This document shows positions 12,531 to 24,754 of a DNA stretch of 64,000 nt, in pieces; position 1 is the stretch's first letter, and the number at the start of each line of letters is the position of its first letter. The notes beneath the pieces are model-generated. The model made no database searches, was not told the DNA's origin, and saw only the letters and a program-made list of their open reading frames with translations. The DNA comes from Nymphaea colorata. Its lineage: Eukaryota > Streptophyta > Magnoliopsida > Nymphaeales > Nymphaeaceae. Location: NCBI RefSeq assembly GCF_008831285.2, contig NC_045138.2:23281934-23345933 (forward strand), read 5' to 3'. Made by a program: the position numbers and the translations under genes.

Positions 12531-12811
12531 TTGATGGTCTTTAAAAATAGTGTTGATATCGAAATTATAGGTATTATTATGAGGTTAAGTAGACCGGTTC
12601 TTGTTTCTATTTTTTTTATTTTCATCCTTTATTTGTCTCTTTTTTTCTCTCTACAAAACTCTTGTCTCGTTGATGGTATTTAGAAGTAGTGTTGATATTG
12701 AAATTATAGGTGGTGTTATTATGAGACCAAGTAAACCGGTTCTTGTTCCCATCTTCTTTATTTTCATCCTTTATCTGTCTCTCTTTTCCTCTCTATAAAA
12801 CTCTTGCCTCA
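12531..12811. repeat. Tandem duplication of 139-142 bp upstream of the lipoxygenase gene
   Basis: Unit 1 (12531-12669) and unit 2 (12670-about 12811) are direct copies beginning TTGATGGT and ending near AAAACTCTTG. They differ by substitutions and small indels. Unit 1 ends CTACAAAACTC whereas unit 2 has CTATAAAACTC, so only the second copy carries a TATA-box-like sequence. Confidence 0.85.
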
Positions 12812-13597
12812 CTGAACATATTTGCGAGACTTTCTTTCATCTTGGACAAACATATAACAAACATATTTCTTTCCTTTCTGGTTTATTGTCAAGTATTATG
12901 AGTTTCTGACATAAATGTTCCATCTATGCATTCAGTTTTACGAAAAACACTCGTATGTATATGAATTTTTATATACTTAGTTTTGTTTCGCCTCAAGGAA
13001 TGTATCGTTATTTATACTTATGTGGATGCTACTTTTCTATACTTTAAAAAGTGGAATTATCCTAAGTTAAAAAAATGTAACATACCCGTCCTATGGAGCT
13101 CAACAGACTACAAGCACGAGAAACTTCTATCTTTTTATTTTTTCTTACTGTATATTTTTTACGTGCACATATGCAACAAATCGATCTCAGAATAGTCTCG
13201 GAATAGTACGTGACGAGAGGAAACTCCCGTCGGAATAGTACATGACGAGAGAAAAGTCTCGTCTAAGTTGGAATCGATAGGGAGGAGCTTCGCCCGCAGT
13301 ACCGCCGATCAGTGATCTCCGAGAGAAAGATCGGAGACAGAGAGATAGAAACAGAGAGCCACCACCTTGACCAATTAAAGTCAGAACCCGGAGAAAAAGA
13401 GGGAGGAAGAGCAATATCACCTTGACCATTTAAGGCATGAATTGTGAGAAGGTAAGCGAGAGACAGAGAGAGGGATCCTTTCCCAAGAAGGAGTTGAAGA
13501 TTTCTTCTCTCGTGGTGAAGAGGCTGTCGATCAGGGGAAGTAATCTCCGATCAGCTCTCCGTTGGTAGGTGTATTTAAAGAGCCTCGACGGGGGGAG
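12790..13597 (+). promoter_or_regulatory. Putative lipoxygenase promoter and 5' leader
   Basis: A TATA-like CTATAAAACTC lies near 12794 and a second one, TATTTAAAG, near 13572. A 32-bp tandem repeat (13198-13229 and 13230-13261) carries GTACGTGACGAG in the first copy and GTACATGACGAG in the second, so only the first has an ACGTG core of the kind bound by plant bZIP factors. Which TATA is used decides the start codon: the 13572 site would place transcription start at or after the first ATG (13598). These assignments are inference. Confidence 0.4.
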
Positions 13598-16500
13598 ATG
13601 GGGCATATTAAACAGCAAGGGCAGGCAAGCACTTCATCCATAGCCAACCACATAGGGACGGCGTCGGAGACGGAAAGGACGTCGTGCCTTTCGTTTCTCG
13701 GAGCCGGATTGCAGGCGGTGTGCTGCGGAGGAGGGAGCAAGAGAAAGAAGAAGCAGAGGACGAAGATGAGGAATATCAGAGTGGAGGCAGTGGTGGTGCT
13801 GCAGATGAAGAACGTGCTCGATTTCAACGACATGCTGGGCCACCGCGTCTCCCTCCAGCTCGTCAGCGCCGTCCAGGCCGATCCCGGTGAGCTCTTCCCT
13901 CCCCTTCTTCTTCCTTCTTCTAAATTTCCTCTCCCGTCTCTGTTCATTTCTATGCCTCATCTTTTCGCCATTCCTTCTCTTTAAGTAATTCTTTCATTTC
14001 ATTGTTCTGGCCTTTTGCCTCGCGTCTGGGATCATTTTCGCTTTTAGTGTTCTCGAGTTTCCTTCTTCGTCTTAAACTCTGTTGGCCCTTGCTTTCACTT
14101 CTGCGTTCTGCTTGTCTTCCTGATTTACATTTATGTAAATGAGAAATGGAGGACCGATTTTCCAGAGACAGAGATAGAGAAAAGAAAGAACATCTATATG
14201 ACACCGGTCGTCTGCAGTTGGTGTTTTCCTCTAGATAAACTATTTTCTGGTCTCTTAGACTTCAAATATTTACTCCTTTTTACAGAGCGGAAGGGAGAGA
14301 GTGAGGGGGCTGTGGATGAATGGCAGACATGGATGCTGGTGCATTGGAATTATATGAAGCCATAAATGCTGGCTTCCTCATTTGCCCGTTCATGGCAGCT
14401 ACATACTATTCTTCTCTCTCTCCCTCTGTTTCTCCACTTTGCCTTATACACAATGCATTTCAAAGACCAGCCTGATGCCCACGTGAGGAAAATTATTCCT
14501 GCTTGTCTTTTCGTTATCGGAACTTTCTTCCATGGCATTCGAAGGGGCACCTCCTCTGCCCTTTCACAACTTTATCCTCACACCATCCACTAGTAAGTAG
14601 CGGCCACGAAATAGACGACACACCTTTTTGACATTTTTTTTTTGGAAGAAAGAGAACTTGAACTATAAGAGAACCTCTCTTAATTTTTTTTTATTAAGTT
14701 TAAGTTTGAAGTTGCATAAAAATGTTTTTATGTATTTTGAAAGAGAAATTGATGCTACATGTTAAAAACAATGAATTTAAGGTTCGATTGGAAAAAAAAA
14801 GATGCTTTTCTGCATTTTAAGTGTTTTAAAGATTAGGGAAAGATGACATTAGTGGTGATGTGCGCTTGGCTATTTATAACCTTCCAAAAGCCTGCTTTTA
14901 CAGACAAGTTTCTGGGAACCGTTGGCTCTTTAAATGCAACCTGAACGTTCCCTTGAATGCCTGACAGTAGGTCATTCAGTGGTCCTTTTCATTAGAAAAA
15001 TGATCATGAAGGCATTTGATAGGATAGGACTCCCACGAAACCCCTATTAAGATTGGTAACTTTCCCTTTTGTGAAGGGCAATTATGTTTTTTTAAAAAAA
15101 GGTTTTCTCATTTAGTTGGCTGACACGACGAATCGCTTGAAATTGCCACGAGTCAAGGTTGGTCCAGTTGGCCCTTGACTCAGCCATACTCGCGCTGACT
15201 TGGCCGAACTCAGCATGACTCCACCTTGGTTCGTCTTGATTTGCCCGATTCATGTTCTTTTTTTAAACTCAACCCACTTTTGACCCAGTGGCCCCGTCAT
15301 CAGCTGATTCAAGTTCGAATCACGACCGACCATGCTATTTGACACTTTCAAAGTTGGTGGAAAGAAGAGCCGTCATTGGGGAGGGGGAAGAAAAGAGACG
15401 TGGAAGAACTTATTCCTCCAAGTTCCGTGGTCGACTTTTTCCTACACTTAAAAATTAAGGTACTGTTTGGATTACATCCTTTTGAAAAAAAATGTTTTCT
15501 GAAAACCATGTTTAAAAAAAATGTAATTTTTTAAGTAGCTTTTAATAACTCGCTTGGGTGTTTGGGTGGCTTGTCAAAAGCATATTGTGCCTGAAAAAAA
15601 TATGTAAGGCCATTATTTTTAGGCCTTTTGTTAAAATTGAGTTTTGTCAAAACTGGGTTTTTGAGAGTCCTGTTTTGCCTCCAAAACCCAGTTTTGGTCT
15701 GTAAATCCAAACAGCCCCCAAGACTTGTGAGAAACACTTGTGAGAAACAGGTAGAAGTACTCTACACACACACGTATGTGTGTGTGTATATATATATATA
15801 TAACTATTAGTTTTCAACTCTATAGGTCCCCTTGTTTTTGTTCTTTTCCAACACTTGGGGAGATCAACTTAACTGCCTACTTACAAACCCAAGCATGTTT
15901 TGTTTAAACATTCAAAACATAGGCAGGTTTTTTTGAAACATGTACACTAGAAGCCATTAGTACACACTAATGATCTCATCTCAATCTTTCTTTTGTTTTT
16001 GTTTTTTTTTTTTTTTTTTGGTATTTGGTGAACCGAAAAAAATGTTTGTAAACTAACGTCATAGAAGTACATTATTATTATGTTGTCATAGTGGCAGCTC
16101 ACATTTTTGGCCTCCAACTGTACATTTAATGGCCGTTGTATGAACTTTCAACAAAATTATGATGATTGTGGGGGCTACTTTACTTTAAGTTTATAAGCTA
16201 CCCATACCGTGACATTCATTAAATCAACTTCTCAAATATTGACAAAACCATGTGTCATCTTTCAAAAATTTAAATTTTCAATGACATGCTCAAATTTAAG
16301 ACAAGTATTGAAAATGTACGTGCTTCAAAGTTTTGATCAGTTATAACACTACAGTAATAGATAGAATGAGGCAAGTGTATGACTGTGGCCCTACCGTATC
16401 AAAAATTCAATGCTTTTATATGTTTAATATCAAATTATTCTCGACAGCGTAACCTTGTTTACTGTATAAATTACTTTATGAAATACATGTATTCAAGATT

Positions 16501-19500
16501 TGTGTACATATATAACATGGGAATTGGTTTATATTTAAAAGTTTCGGTCACAACAAAATATGTTTTTTTGACATTGTTGCTTAGAAATATTTGATTGTTT
16601 AAAAGAATTGAAGTTATCTCCTCCAACCAATTATATCGTTTGTATTTTATAATAAAATAGACAAAACCAACTTTTACCGACGGCATTTCGGAAAATCAAT
16701 CTAAAGGAAGGACAACGTCCTCATCAAGCTTGATTGTTGTTTGCCCGAAGGATGAAACACCTTTAAATTTCACGGTTTTGTGCTAATTCCAATGTGCGCC
16801 ATTTATTTTATTGATTGGACACTCTGTTTGATGTCCCGACTTTGTCGGAGGAAACTCATCCATTGGCGGGACCCTCTTTCGTCTGGTCGCGGCTTGGAAT
16901 CGGCCTCATTTAGTGAGGATTGGTGTTTATCGGAGCGTTTGGTGGCCAATCGTTTCTGAGAAATTTCACCGTTCACTTTCTCTCGCTTTTAAGGTTTATA
17001 TCTGTGTAGGTACAAAGTGGAGAGATTTACAAGTACTTCAACTTACACATAGAACTCACTTTCTACATTAGACACTCTAAATTGAACTCACTTTCTACAT
17101 TAGACACTCTAAATTCGGCTGTTGTCTTTCTTACGGATCCCTGTAAGGGAGAACCGGTCATTTTCCAACAGTCTCTTTTTCACACCGAACACCCCATAAG
17201 TGGCTAATTATATGCTAACATGGATGTTAAGTAACTAAGGTAACCGGTCCTGACATGTTTGCAGAGAACGAAACGCGGCCGAGAGTCGGGGAGCCGGCAT
17301 TCTTGGAGGATTGGCCAAAGCTTCCGGCAGCAGTTGCCGTCCGCGATACCACATTCAAGGTGGAGTTTTACTTGGACGAGGAGTTTGGCACGCCCGGAGC
17401 ATTCATCATCAGGAACCTTCATAAGAGCGAGTTTTATCTCAAGACGATGACGCTCCAGAACGTGCCCGGTAAAGGGAAGGTTCACTTCGCCTGCTACTCC
17501 TGGGTCTATCCTGCCGACAAATACAAGTACGACCGTGTTTTCTTCGCCAACCAGGTATGGGATTGTTTGTCTTCAACATATAAATCTTGGACCTGAATTT
17601 GTTTTTGAAACCTGAGTTTAAATCCAAACAGTTCTGGACGTCCTAGCATGAGAGCTTAAACTCAACGACGGAACCAAAAAAAAAAAAAAACATTTGAATG
17701 AGGGATACTAATACCTTAGATTGCAATTTTTAAGAGGCAGTCGCTATGTCAAGAAGTAAAAGATACGAGGTTCTAAATTCTAATATATGAAAAAATAATT
17801 TATGAGGAGACTGGTGTGGGCAGTTGCCTGCACACCAACATCCATTTGTTTGTGTCACTCTTTCACATGCAGGTGGCTTTTTACTGCCCAAAAAAAAACC
17901 AAAGTCGATATTTCTTATCTCTAAAAACACAAAGCTAGGCCTGGGCGTCAGGCCGGGCCGCCAGCGGGTACCTGGTACCCGGCCCGATCGGGCCCGGGTC
18001 CGGGCCAGGAAAACAAGGTCTGGGCCAGATGACGCAGCCTGGGTCGGCCCGGCCCGGCCTGATCCGGCCCGCTTCCGCTCCCCCTTTTGTGTCTTCGACT
18101 TTGACGGCGACAGCGACTCTGACGCTGGACGACTGCCGGAGGATCATCCACAGCATCGACTCAGATGGCGACAGCAACTCTGACACTGGACGACTACCAG
18201 AGGATCATCCACAGCGTCGACTCGGACGGCTTCGTTGGGTTCGACTCGACGGATGACAAGTGCGGCCGTCGGATGAAGGCTCAAACAAGCCGGGCCTGGG
18301 CCCGTGTTTCGGGCCCGACAGGCCGACCCGGGCCGGGTCTTATCAGGCCCGGCCGGCCGGCCCGATACCCACCCCTACACAACCTGCTTTTGATGTTTGA
18401 AGTTAGCTTAAAATGTCACCTTCCATTCCAGATATTCGATGGATGGAAAAACTCAGTCTAGACAACCGCGTATGTCCAATTTTTAAGTTTGGAAAGTGCC
18501 ATCCCCCTTTGGTACCACCTTGAGCGTCCTTTCTTTCATCTACACAATGATAAAGAGAGAGCTAATCACATCAGCCCTGTTTGGTTCGACGCCAAGCTAA
18601 TGGGGAAAAGACCCATGACAAGTGCCCGTGATTGTGGTTATCTCCCTCTTTTTCGCCTTTTGTTTCTGCTTTTTTCTGTTTAGTCATGGGAATTCTATGT
18701 CATCATGTATCCTCCACTTTTGAGACCTAAGGGAGTAACATTTATAGGAATTAAACATGACCTTCGCCTTGATCAGTTACACTACACCCATTGAGGCAAA
18801 AATGGTAGTAGCTATTGTTTTCCCATTGAGGCAAAAATGGTAGTAGCTATTGTTTTTGTAAGGCTGCTTCCATAAGTCAGTTCATGGCCAGACTATACAA
18901 AAGAAATGAACAAACATTTTCTGACGAGGCTTCGGCTGCCAAAAATTTTACTGGTCTAACCAGCACAGCATAGTTAGATCAAGACTTAGATCCATAGATG
19001 CATCCATTGGAGATATGGATTCTGGTTGTACCATGTATATTACCTGGTTTCCATATTCAAATTGGGATCATAACCACGATATTGGCCTTGCATGTGGCCT
19101 ACTTTTTTTATGATATCAACATCAGGATCCATCCAAAAATACAGTTCAGTTCCGAAAAGGGGTCGACAAGAAACATGTTATGAGTCCGATGTGTACATTG
19201 TATGAGCAATTGCTCATAATAAACCCACAAAAATTCTCATTTACATATTTAATGTTTAAAAAAAAATCATTTACATATTGGTACCAATTAAACATTTAAA
19301 ATTTTTATAAATAGTGCCCTTTAACCAGAAATTTTATGGCTCTGCCTTTCTGTGCAGTCAATGCAGACTCGATCAGGTTCAAGTGGATGAGATCCAAAAT
19401 GAATCGGAGAACTATAGATCAATCCCAAACCTTAATAAGTTCATAGGGTGTGACTGTTAAGTTTGAGGCTTCAATCTCATTGTGGTCATGATTGCAGAGC

Positions 19501-22500
19501 TATCTCCCAAGCGAGACGCCAGCCCCATTGAAGACGTTGAGGGAGACAGAACTGATGCACCTGAGAGGAGATGGCATGGGCGAGCTTCAGAAATGGGACC
19601 GGGTCTACGACTACGCGTTCTATAATGACCTCGGCGATCCGGACAAGGGGGAGGACAAAGCCCGACCCATTCTTGGTGGGTCCGTGGAGTATCCGTACCC
19701 GCGGAGAGGAAGAACGGGCCGCCCGCCCACTCAGTCTGGTACGTACCTTTCCTTGAGCCTTTTGGATATCCAGAACGGCCACGTTCATCTTCCCGCAAAA
19801 GCTGCAGTAGAAATCATGTCCAGCACGACTAAGCTCGTGCATTTCATTATTAAGTTGCTTGCTTTTCCATGACAAGGACATGCTCATTACAAGGAAAAGT
19901 TAGAAATTTTTATAAGAAATCGAATTAAAGTTTTTAAATTTTGACTAGGGTCAAATATCATTTTTTAAAATTTGTATATAAAACAAGTAAATTTTTTTAA
20001 AATGTATATATATATATATTTTTTTAAATTGAGGTGAGCCCGAGCCCATTCCGGCCCTACCATATCTCTACCCCCACTCATTATATCATCATACATTAGA
20101 GAACAAGCAAATTACTACTCCAGCTTATGTGAACAATTTTTTGGTATCATATTGCCTGCATTTCTAAAGTTTTACAAATGCCTTGTGCATTCTTGTATTT
20201 TAGAAAAATTTTGATTCAAAATTATGTAAGGCTTGCAACATTGGGTTTTAAAGGAGCATTCAGCATAGAGTCTGGACATGTGTTAGGGTTGCACACAAGC
20301 TGACTCGAGCTTGAGTTGGGCCAGCTCAAACTCAACTCAACTCTAAAACTCGAGCTCAAGCTAACTCCACAAAACCAGCTCGAGCTCCACTTAACGATGC
20401 AAGGTCGAGCTCAAAATCTACTTGCTTAACTCGTTTAATTTGTTTATGTTAAAAGTTGTTTTGTTTCTTTTAGCTCATTAACTTGTTTAGTTGCTACTCG
20501 TTTAACGATACTTTGTATTTCTGCATTCATTATGTACTCAAGCTGAGTCAAATTTAAACAAGTCGAGTTCCTTACAACTCGACCTCAACTCGTCGAGCAT
20601 CCATTGAACTCAAGCTCACCTTGTTTATAAACAAGTTGAGCCAGCTCTCATTGTGCAGCCCTACATGTGTGTGTCGGAAAGAGAGAGAGAGAGAGAGAGA
20701 GAGAGTTGAAGGGATCATTCAATACAACAATTTGTGCCAGTAAATGAAGCACCATGATGAGTTTATCGCCCATTCAGCATGAAAGGAAATTATACACCAA
20801 ATTGTGTGAGAAATGGTTTTCTAGAAGATTAAGCTGTTAACATCTTTTAATGTCTATAACAGATCCAAAAACAGAGAGCAGATTGTCTGTGTTGAACTGC
20901 CTCGACATTTATGTTCCACGAGACGAGCGATTTGGGCAACGGAAAATGTCCGATTTTCTTGCATCTGCTTCGAAATCCATAGTGCAGATCCTGGTTCCTG
21001 AATCGAAAGCCCTTTTTGACAAGACTCCCGACGAGTTCGACACGTTCCAAGATGTTTTCAATCTTTATGAAGGAGGCATCAAGCTGCCGGATTCCCCTGC
21101 TCTTAACAAAGTTAAGGACATGATTCCATTGGAGATGATCAAGGAGCTGGTTCGCAGTGACGGGGAACAGCTCCTCAAGTTCCCCATGCCTCGAGTGATT
21201 AAGCGTACGAAAATTAAGCTCAACACGCTAAGTTTAATTTATGGATGTTCCTCCCTTTGAATATCATAGTTTCTCATAATTCACTACATTGCTGGACATA
21301 TAGATGACAAGAGTGCATGGAGGACCGATGAAGAGTTTGCGAGAGAGATGCTTGCCGGAATTAATCCGGTTGTTATTAGTCTTCTTGAGGTAAACAATTT
21401 GTATTCAGTTAGCTGATCCTAGACTCTTTAAGCGGTTGTTTGGCAGCAACTACACTTTATAAGTGTTTCATGAATCTGACTTGTAGATTCGTAAAATGTA
21501 TTTCATGAATTTATCCGACAGATTCATGGAACACTCACATAATGGTGTTTGTCCTTTAATTGTCCAGCCATGATCATTTTTGTATAGCTTCACACGTTTC
21601 TATGGCATTTCCAGTCCAGTACACATGAGATCTCCTTCAGTGTCTCGTAAATAATACCCTCAAGAGCAGCAAAACAGGGTTTCGCATACAGAAGTTCTAT
21701 CACAGAAATACACGAATCGTGGCCTATAAAAGATTCTCATTCTGTTTCCTTTTGACCCGCATTTGTTGGTTCTTTTGTGGGTTTAGAAACAAAATTAATT
21801 TTCATTTCTTTTTTGTTCATCAGGAATTCCCTCCAAAAAGCAAGCTTGATCCAGCAATTTATGGCCCACAAATAAGCACGATAACAGCAGAACACATAGA
21901 GAAGTTCCGACAAGGTTTGACAGTTGAAGAGGTACTACAGAAACTCTAAGGTTCCCACTTCATTAAGCTTAACTGTTCAAGAACTACTTAGTCACCATAT
22001 TCACCATGGAAAAACAAGACCTTATTCTAATGGAATTTGTAGTTAGCCTCTTGATCAGTTTTTGGAGCTTGTGGAGAAGAAGATCTGTACTTTATTACCA
22101 TGCACAAGGCATACAAAACATAGCTAATCACTTAATTCTAAATGAAAAAAATACATTGACTATGGTAGTAATGTTTCCATACATTTTTCTTTCGTTAGGC
22201 CTTGAACAAGCACAGGCTTTTCATCCTGGATCACTATGATGCAATCATGCCTTATGTTAACCGAATCAACACCACAGGCAACAAGATCTATGCTTCAAGA
22301 ACGCTGCTCTTCCTCAAGGATGATGGCACGTTGACACCCTTGGCTATTGAGCTCTGCTTGCCAAACCATGAAGGCCAAGACCATGGTGCAGTCAGGAAGG
22401 TTTATACTCCAGCAGATTATGGGGTTGAAGCCTCTCTCTGGGATCTTGCAAAAGCGTATGCTGCTGTTAATGATGCAGGACACCATCAACTGATAAGTCA

Positions 22501-23902
22501 CTGGTAATTGCCTCACTCTGTCCTTGAATTAATGTTTTTGCATGGCCACATGCAAACACATATTTGCCTTCAAGAAAATGCCACATGCATGGGCACATGT
22601 TTACTTGCAGAATTATGCTTGGATTAATGGAAATTACCACCTAATGAAACAGCTAAAACAAAATGCAGGCTGAACACACATGCAACAATGGAGCCATTTG
22701 TGATTGCAACCAATAGGCAATTGAGCGTGATGCATCCGATCTACAAGCTCCTCCAGCCTCATCTCCGGGACACCATGTACATCAATGCCGTTGGGAGGCA
22801 GATCCTCCTCAATGCCGGTGGCGTGATTGAAAAGACCGTCTTCCCCGCCAGATATGCCATGGAGATGTCTTCTGTGGTTTACAAGAGCTGGAACTTCACA
22901 GAGCAGGGCCTCCCTGCTGATCTTCTCAAAAGGTATGAATAAGAGAAACAGAGAATGGGATTAGATGCATTTACAGATTTGTTCTATATGCAACCACATT
23001 ACTTGACAATAAGAACAATTTGTAATTGTTTTATGAATATGTGTTAAAGATTGAAGCAAATTCATGAAACACTTTCTAATTTGGAACAGATTCAAGTATA
23101 ATACTTTCTCATATTCTCTTGTTTGTGCAGGGGAATCGCAGTGCAAGATTCAAGTAAGCCTCATGGTCTCCGCCTATTGATCGAGGACTACCCATATGCA
23201 GTGGACGGCCTGGAAATATGGTTTGCAATCCGGGACTGGGTCCATAACTATTGTTCCATCTACTACAAATCAGACCATGTCATTCAGTCCGATACAGAGC
23301 TCCAGGCATGGTGGCATGAGGTCCGATACGTTGCACATGGTGACAAAAAGCACGAACCCTGGTGGCCCAAGATGCAAAACCTACATGAGCTCGTCGAGTC
23401 ATTGACCACCATCATCTGGGTCGCGTCGGCACTTCATGCTGCGCTCAACTTTGGCCAGTACCCATATGCCGGGTTCCTCCCGAACCGACCAACATTGAGC
23501 CGGCGGTTCATGCCCGAGCCCGGGACGAAGGAATATGCCGAGTTGGAAAAGGACCCCGAGTCAGTCTTCTTGAAGACCATCACTGCCCAGATGCAAACTC
23601 TGCTGGGGATCTCAGTGATTGAGATCTTGTCCAGGCATTCGTCGGACGAGGTCTACCTTGGCCAGAACATTGACAAGGAGTGGAGTGGTGATGAGGAGGC
23701 GCTGTTCGCCTTCGGCCAGTTTGGGGACCGACTCGTGGATATTGAAAATTGGATAAAGCAGATGAACGGTGAATCGGATAAGTGGAAGAATCGAAACGGA
23801 CCGGTACATATTCCCTACACCCTCCTATACCCAAACACATCTGATTTATCTGGGGTTGGAGGATTGACTGGAAAAGGGATCCCCAACAGTACCTCCATTT
23901 AG
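13598..23902 (+). CDS. LOX: 9-lipoxygenase (linoleate 9S-lipoxygenase type), nine exons
   Basis: Non-heme iron dioxygenase that adds O2 to linoleate/linolenate to start oxylipin synthesis; probably cytosolic, with no clear transit peptide. Exons: 13598-13886, 17265-17554, 19498-19738, 20863-21204, 21304-21389, 21824-21931, 22199-22503, 22669-22932, 23131-23902. All introns have GT/AG borders, phases fit, and the sum (2697 nt) gives 898 residues plus stop. A PLAT/LH2 domain lies at about residues 65-190, the catalytic domain thereafter. Iron ligands are H553, H558, H744, N748 and the C-terminal I898 (protein end STSI). T610-V611 in EKTVFP is the 9-lipoxygenase type pair, and R761 is conserved. 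Oddities: glycine (G596, motif NAVGR) where plant enzymes normally have alanine (NALAR), and a basic N-terminal extension of about 56 residues. An alternative start is ATG 13766. Intron 1 is 3.4 kb. It looks intact. Confidence 0.93.
15763..15803. repeat. Compound CA/TG/TA microsatellite in lipoxygenase intron 1
   Basis: A run of CA repeats turns into TG repeats and then TA repeats. The CA-to-TG switch makes it self-complementary. Confidence 0.85.
17052..17115. repeat. 32-bp perfect tandem duplication in intron 1
   Basis: Two identical 32-bp units (17052-17083, 17084-17115) beginning GAACTCACTTTC. They lie about 150 bp before the exon 2 acceptor. Recent, because the copies are identical. Confidence 0.9.
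17936..18377. mobile_element. GC-rich hAT-type non-autonomous element (copy 1) in intron 2
   Basis: The element starts TAGGCCTGGGCGTC followed by GGGCC-type runs and ends with GGCCCGATACCCACCCCTA, so its ends are imperfect inverted repeats (TAGGssTGGGyrTC). The 8-bp flanks cacaaagc and cacaacct match at the first five bases, in keeping with the 8-bp target duplication of hAT elements. Inside, a 61-bp direct repeat (from 18116 and 18177) carries GC-rich sequence that looks like captured exon material (reads as [11 protein letters not shown] in one frame). A relative with the same ends lies at 39569-40229. Confidence 0.7.
18787..18856. repeat. 35-bp tandem duplication in intron 2
   Basis: Two copies (18787-18821, 18822-18856) of a 35-bp unit beginning CCCATTGAGGC. 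Identical along their length. Confidence 0.9.
20284..20662. mobile_element. hAT-type MITE in lipoxygenase intron 3
   Basis: A 379-bp element with inverted ends (TAGGGTTGCACA and, reversed, AGGGCTGCACA) and an exact 8-bp target duplication ACATGTGT on both sides (20276-20283 and 20663-20670). The interior is made of alternating CTCGAGCTC and AACTC motifs. It has no coding capacity. Position is in intron 3, about 200 bp before exon 4, in a place that leaves splice sites intact. Confidence 0.85.
20680..20706. repeat. GA microsatellite
   Basis: About a dozen GA units just after the MITE target duplication in intron 3. Confidence 0.9.
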
Positions 23903-24290
23903 ACAATGCATCCAACTCTACACTTTTTGGTGTGTAATTTGGTTAAAGGTTATGTGTCCCTTAAAAACATGGTTCATGGCTTCGTGTATTTATGATTGTA
24001 TTATATTGTAATAAAGGGTGTGCACAGACCAGCAGAGAATAGAGCAGAAAGTTTTGCATTCACTTGTGTTATTGATGTAAGTGTTCTCCCAATTCAAGTG
24101 GTCATTGTATTTTAGGTTTTCTTTGTCTTCAATAAAACGATCAATTCCATTATTTGTGCACGAAAACCATGTCGGGCTGTAAAATTTGCAGTCCATTACA
24201 TGGATGCTGGGAGAAGTAGTGGTTTTAGTTTTTGGATTCTGGATTTTGTATGTACACTAAGAGATCCAATAAAAGAAAGAATTTATAACT
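23903..24290 (+). terminator. Lipoxygenase 3' UTR and polyadenylation region
   Basis: AATAAA signals occur at 24010-24015 and 24131-24136, about 108 and 229 bases after the stop codon, in an AT-rich context. Either could serve; use of a particular site is inference. Confidence 0.5.
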
Positions 24291-24291
24291 A

Positions 24292-24296
<5 letters not shown>

Positions 24297-24359
<63 letters not shown>

Positions 24360-24363
24360 CTAA

Positions 24364-24399
<36 letters not shown>
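24297..24399. repeat. TA and GA microsatellites
   Basis: (TA)n at 24297-24329, (GA)n at 24330-24354 and (TA)n at 24369-24399 in succession. Confidence 0.95.
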
Positions 24400-24402
<3 letters not shown>

Positions 24403-24754
24403 TAATACATGCAACGCGTTTGGCTTAATTGAAGAGCTTTCTTGTACCACGAGTAGAGATGTCAATATATCCAATAGGATATGAAAAAAAAAAGTTAATA
24501 TCCGATCGGATTTACTTTTACACAAATATTATACTTCTAATGCTCTTAGCAAAATTCAGTTCAAAATTTGGGTTTGGATTCTAATATGAATATGAAAATC
24601 AGATTCGGATTGGATTCAGATTGTAAATTCGGTTTTCAGATTTGGAATCAGATATGTTGGAAATTGAAAACCAAATATAATTCAAGTAAAATTGATTTCA
24701 AAATTGACTTGAAATTTAATATGGATTTGCCACAACATGTTGAATGTAGTTCAG

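Noticed and set aside
13634-13960. Minus-strand frames overlapping lipoxygenase exon 1
   Set aside because: They are shadows of exon 1 and its CT-rich intron start; low-complexity Arg/Lys composition.
22205-22507. Separate small gene at this frame
   Set aside because: It is lipoxygenase exon 7; splice borders and phase place it in the larger gene.
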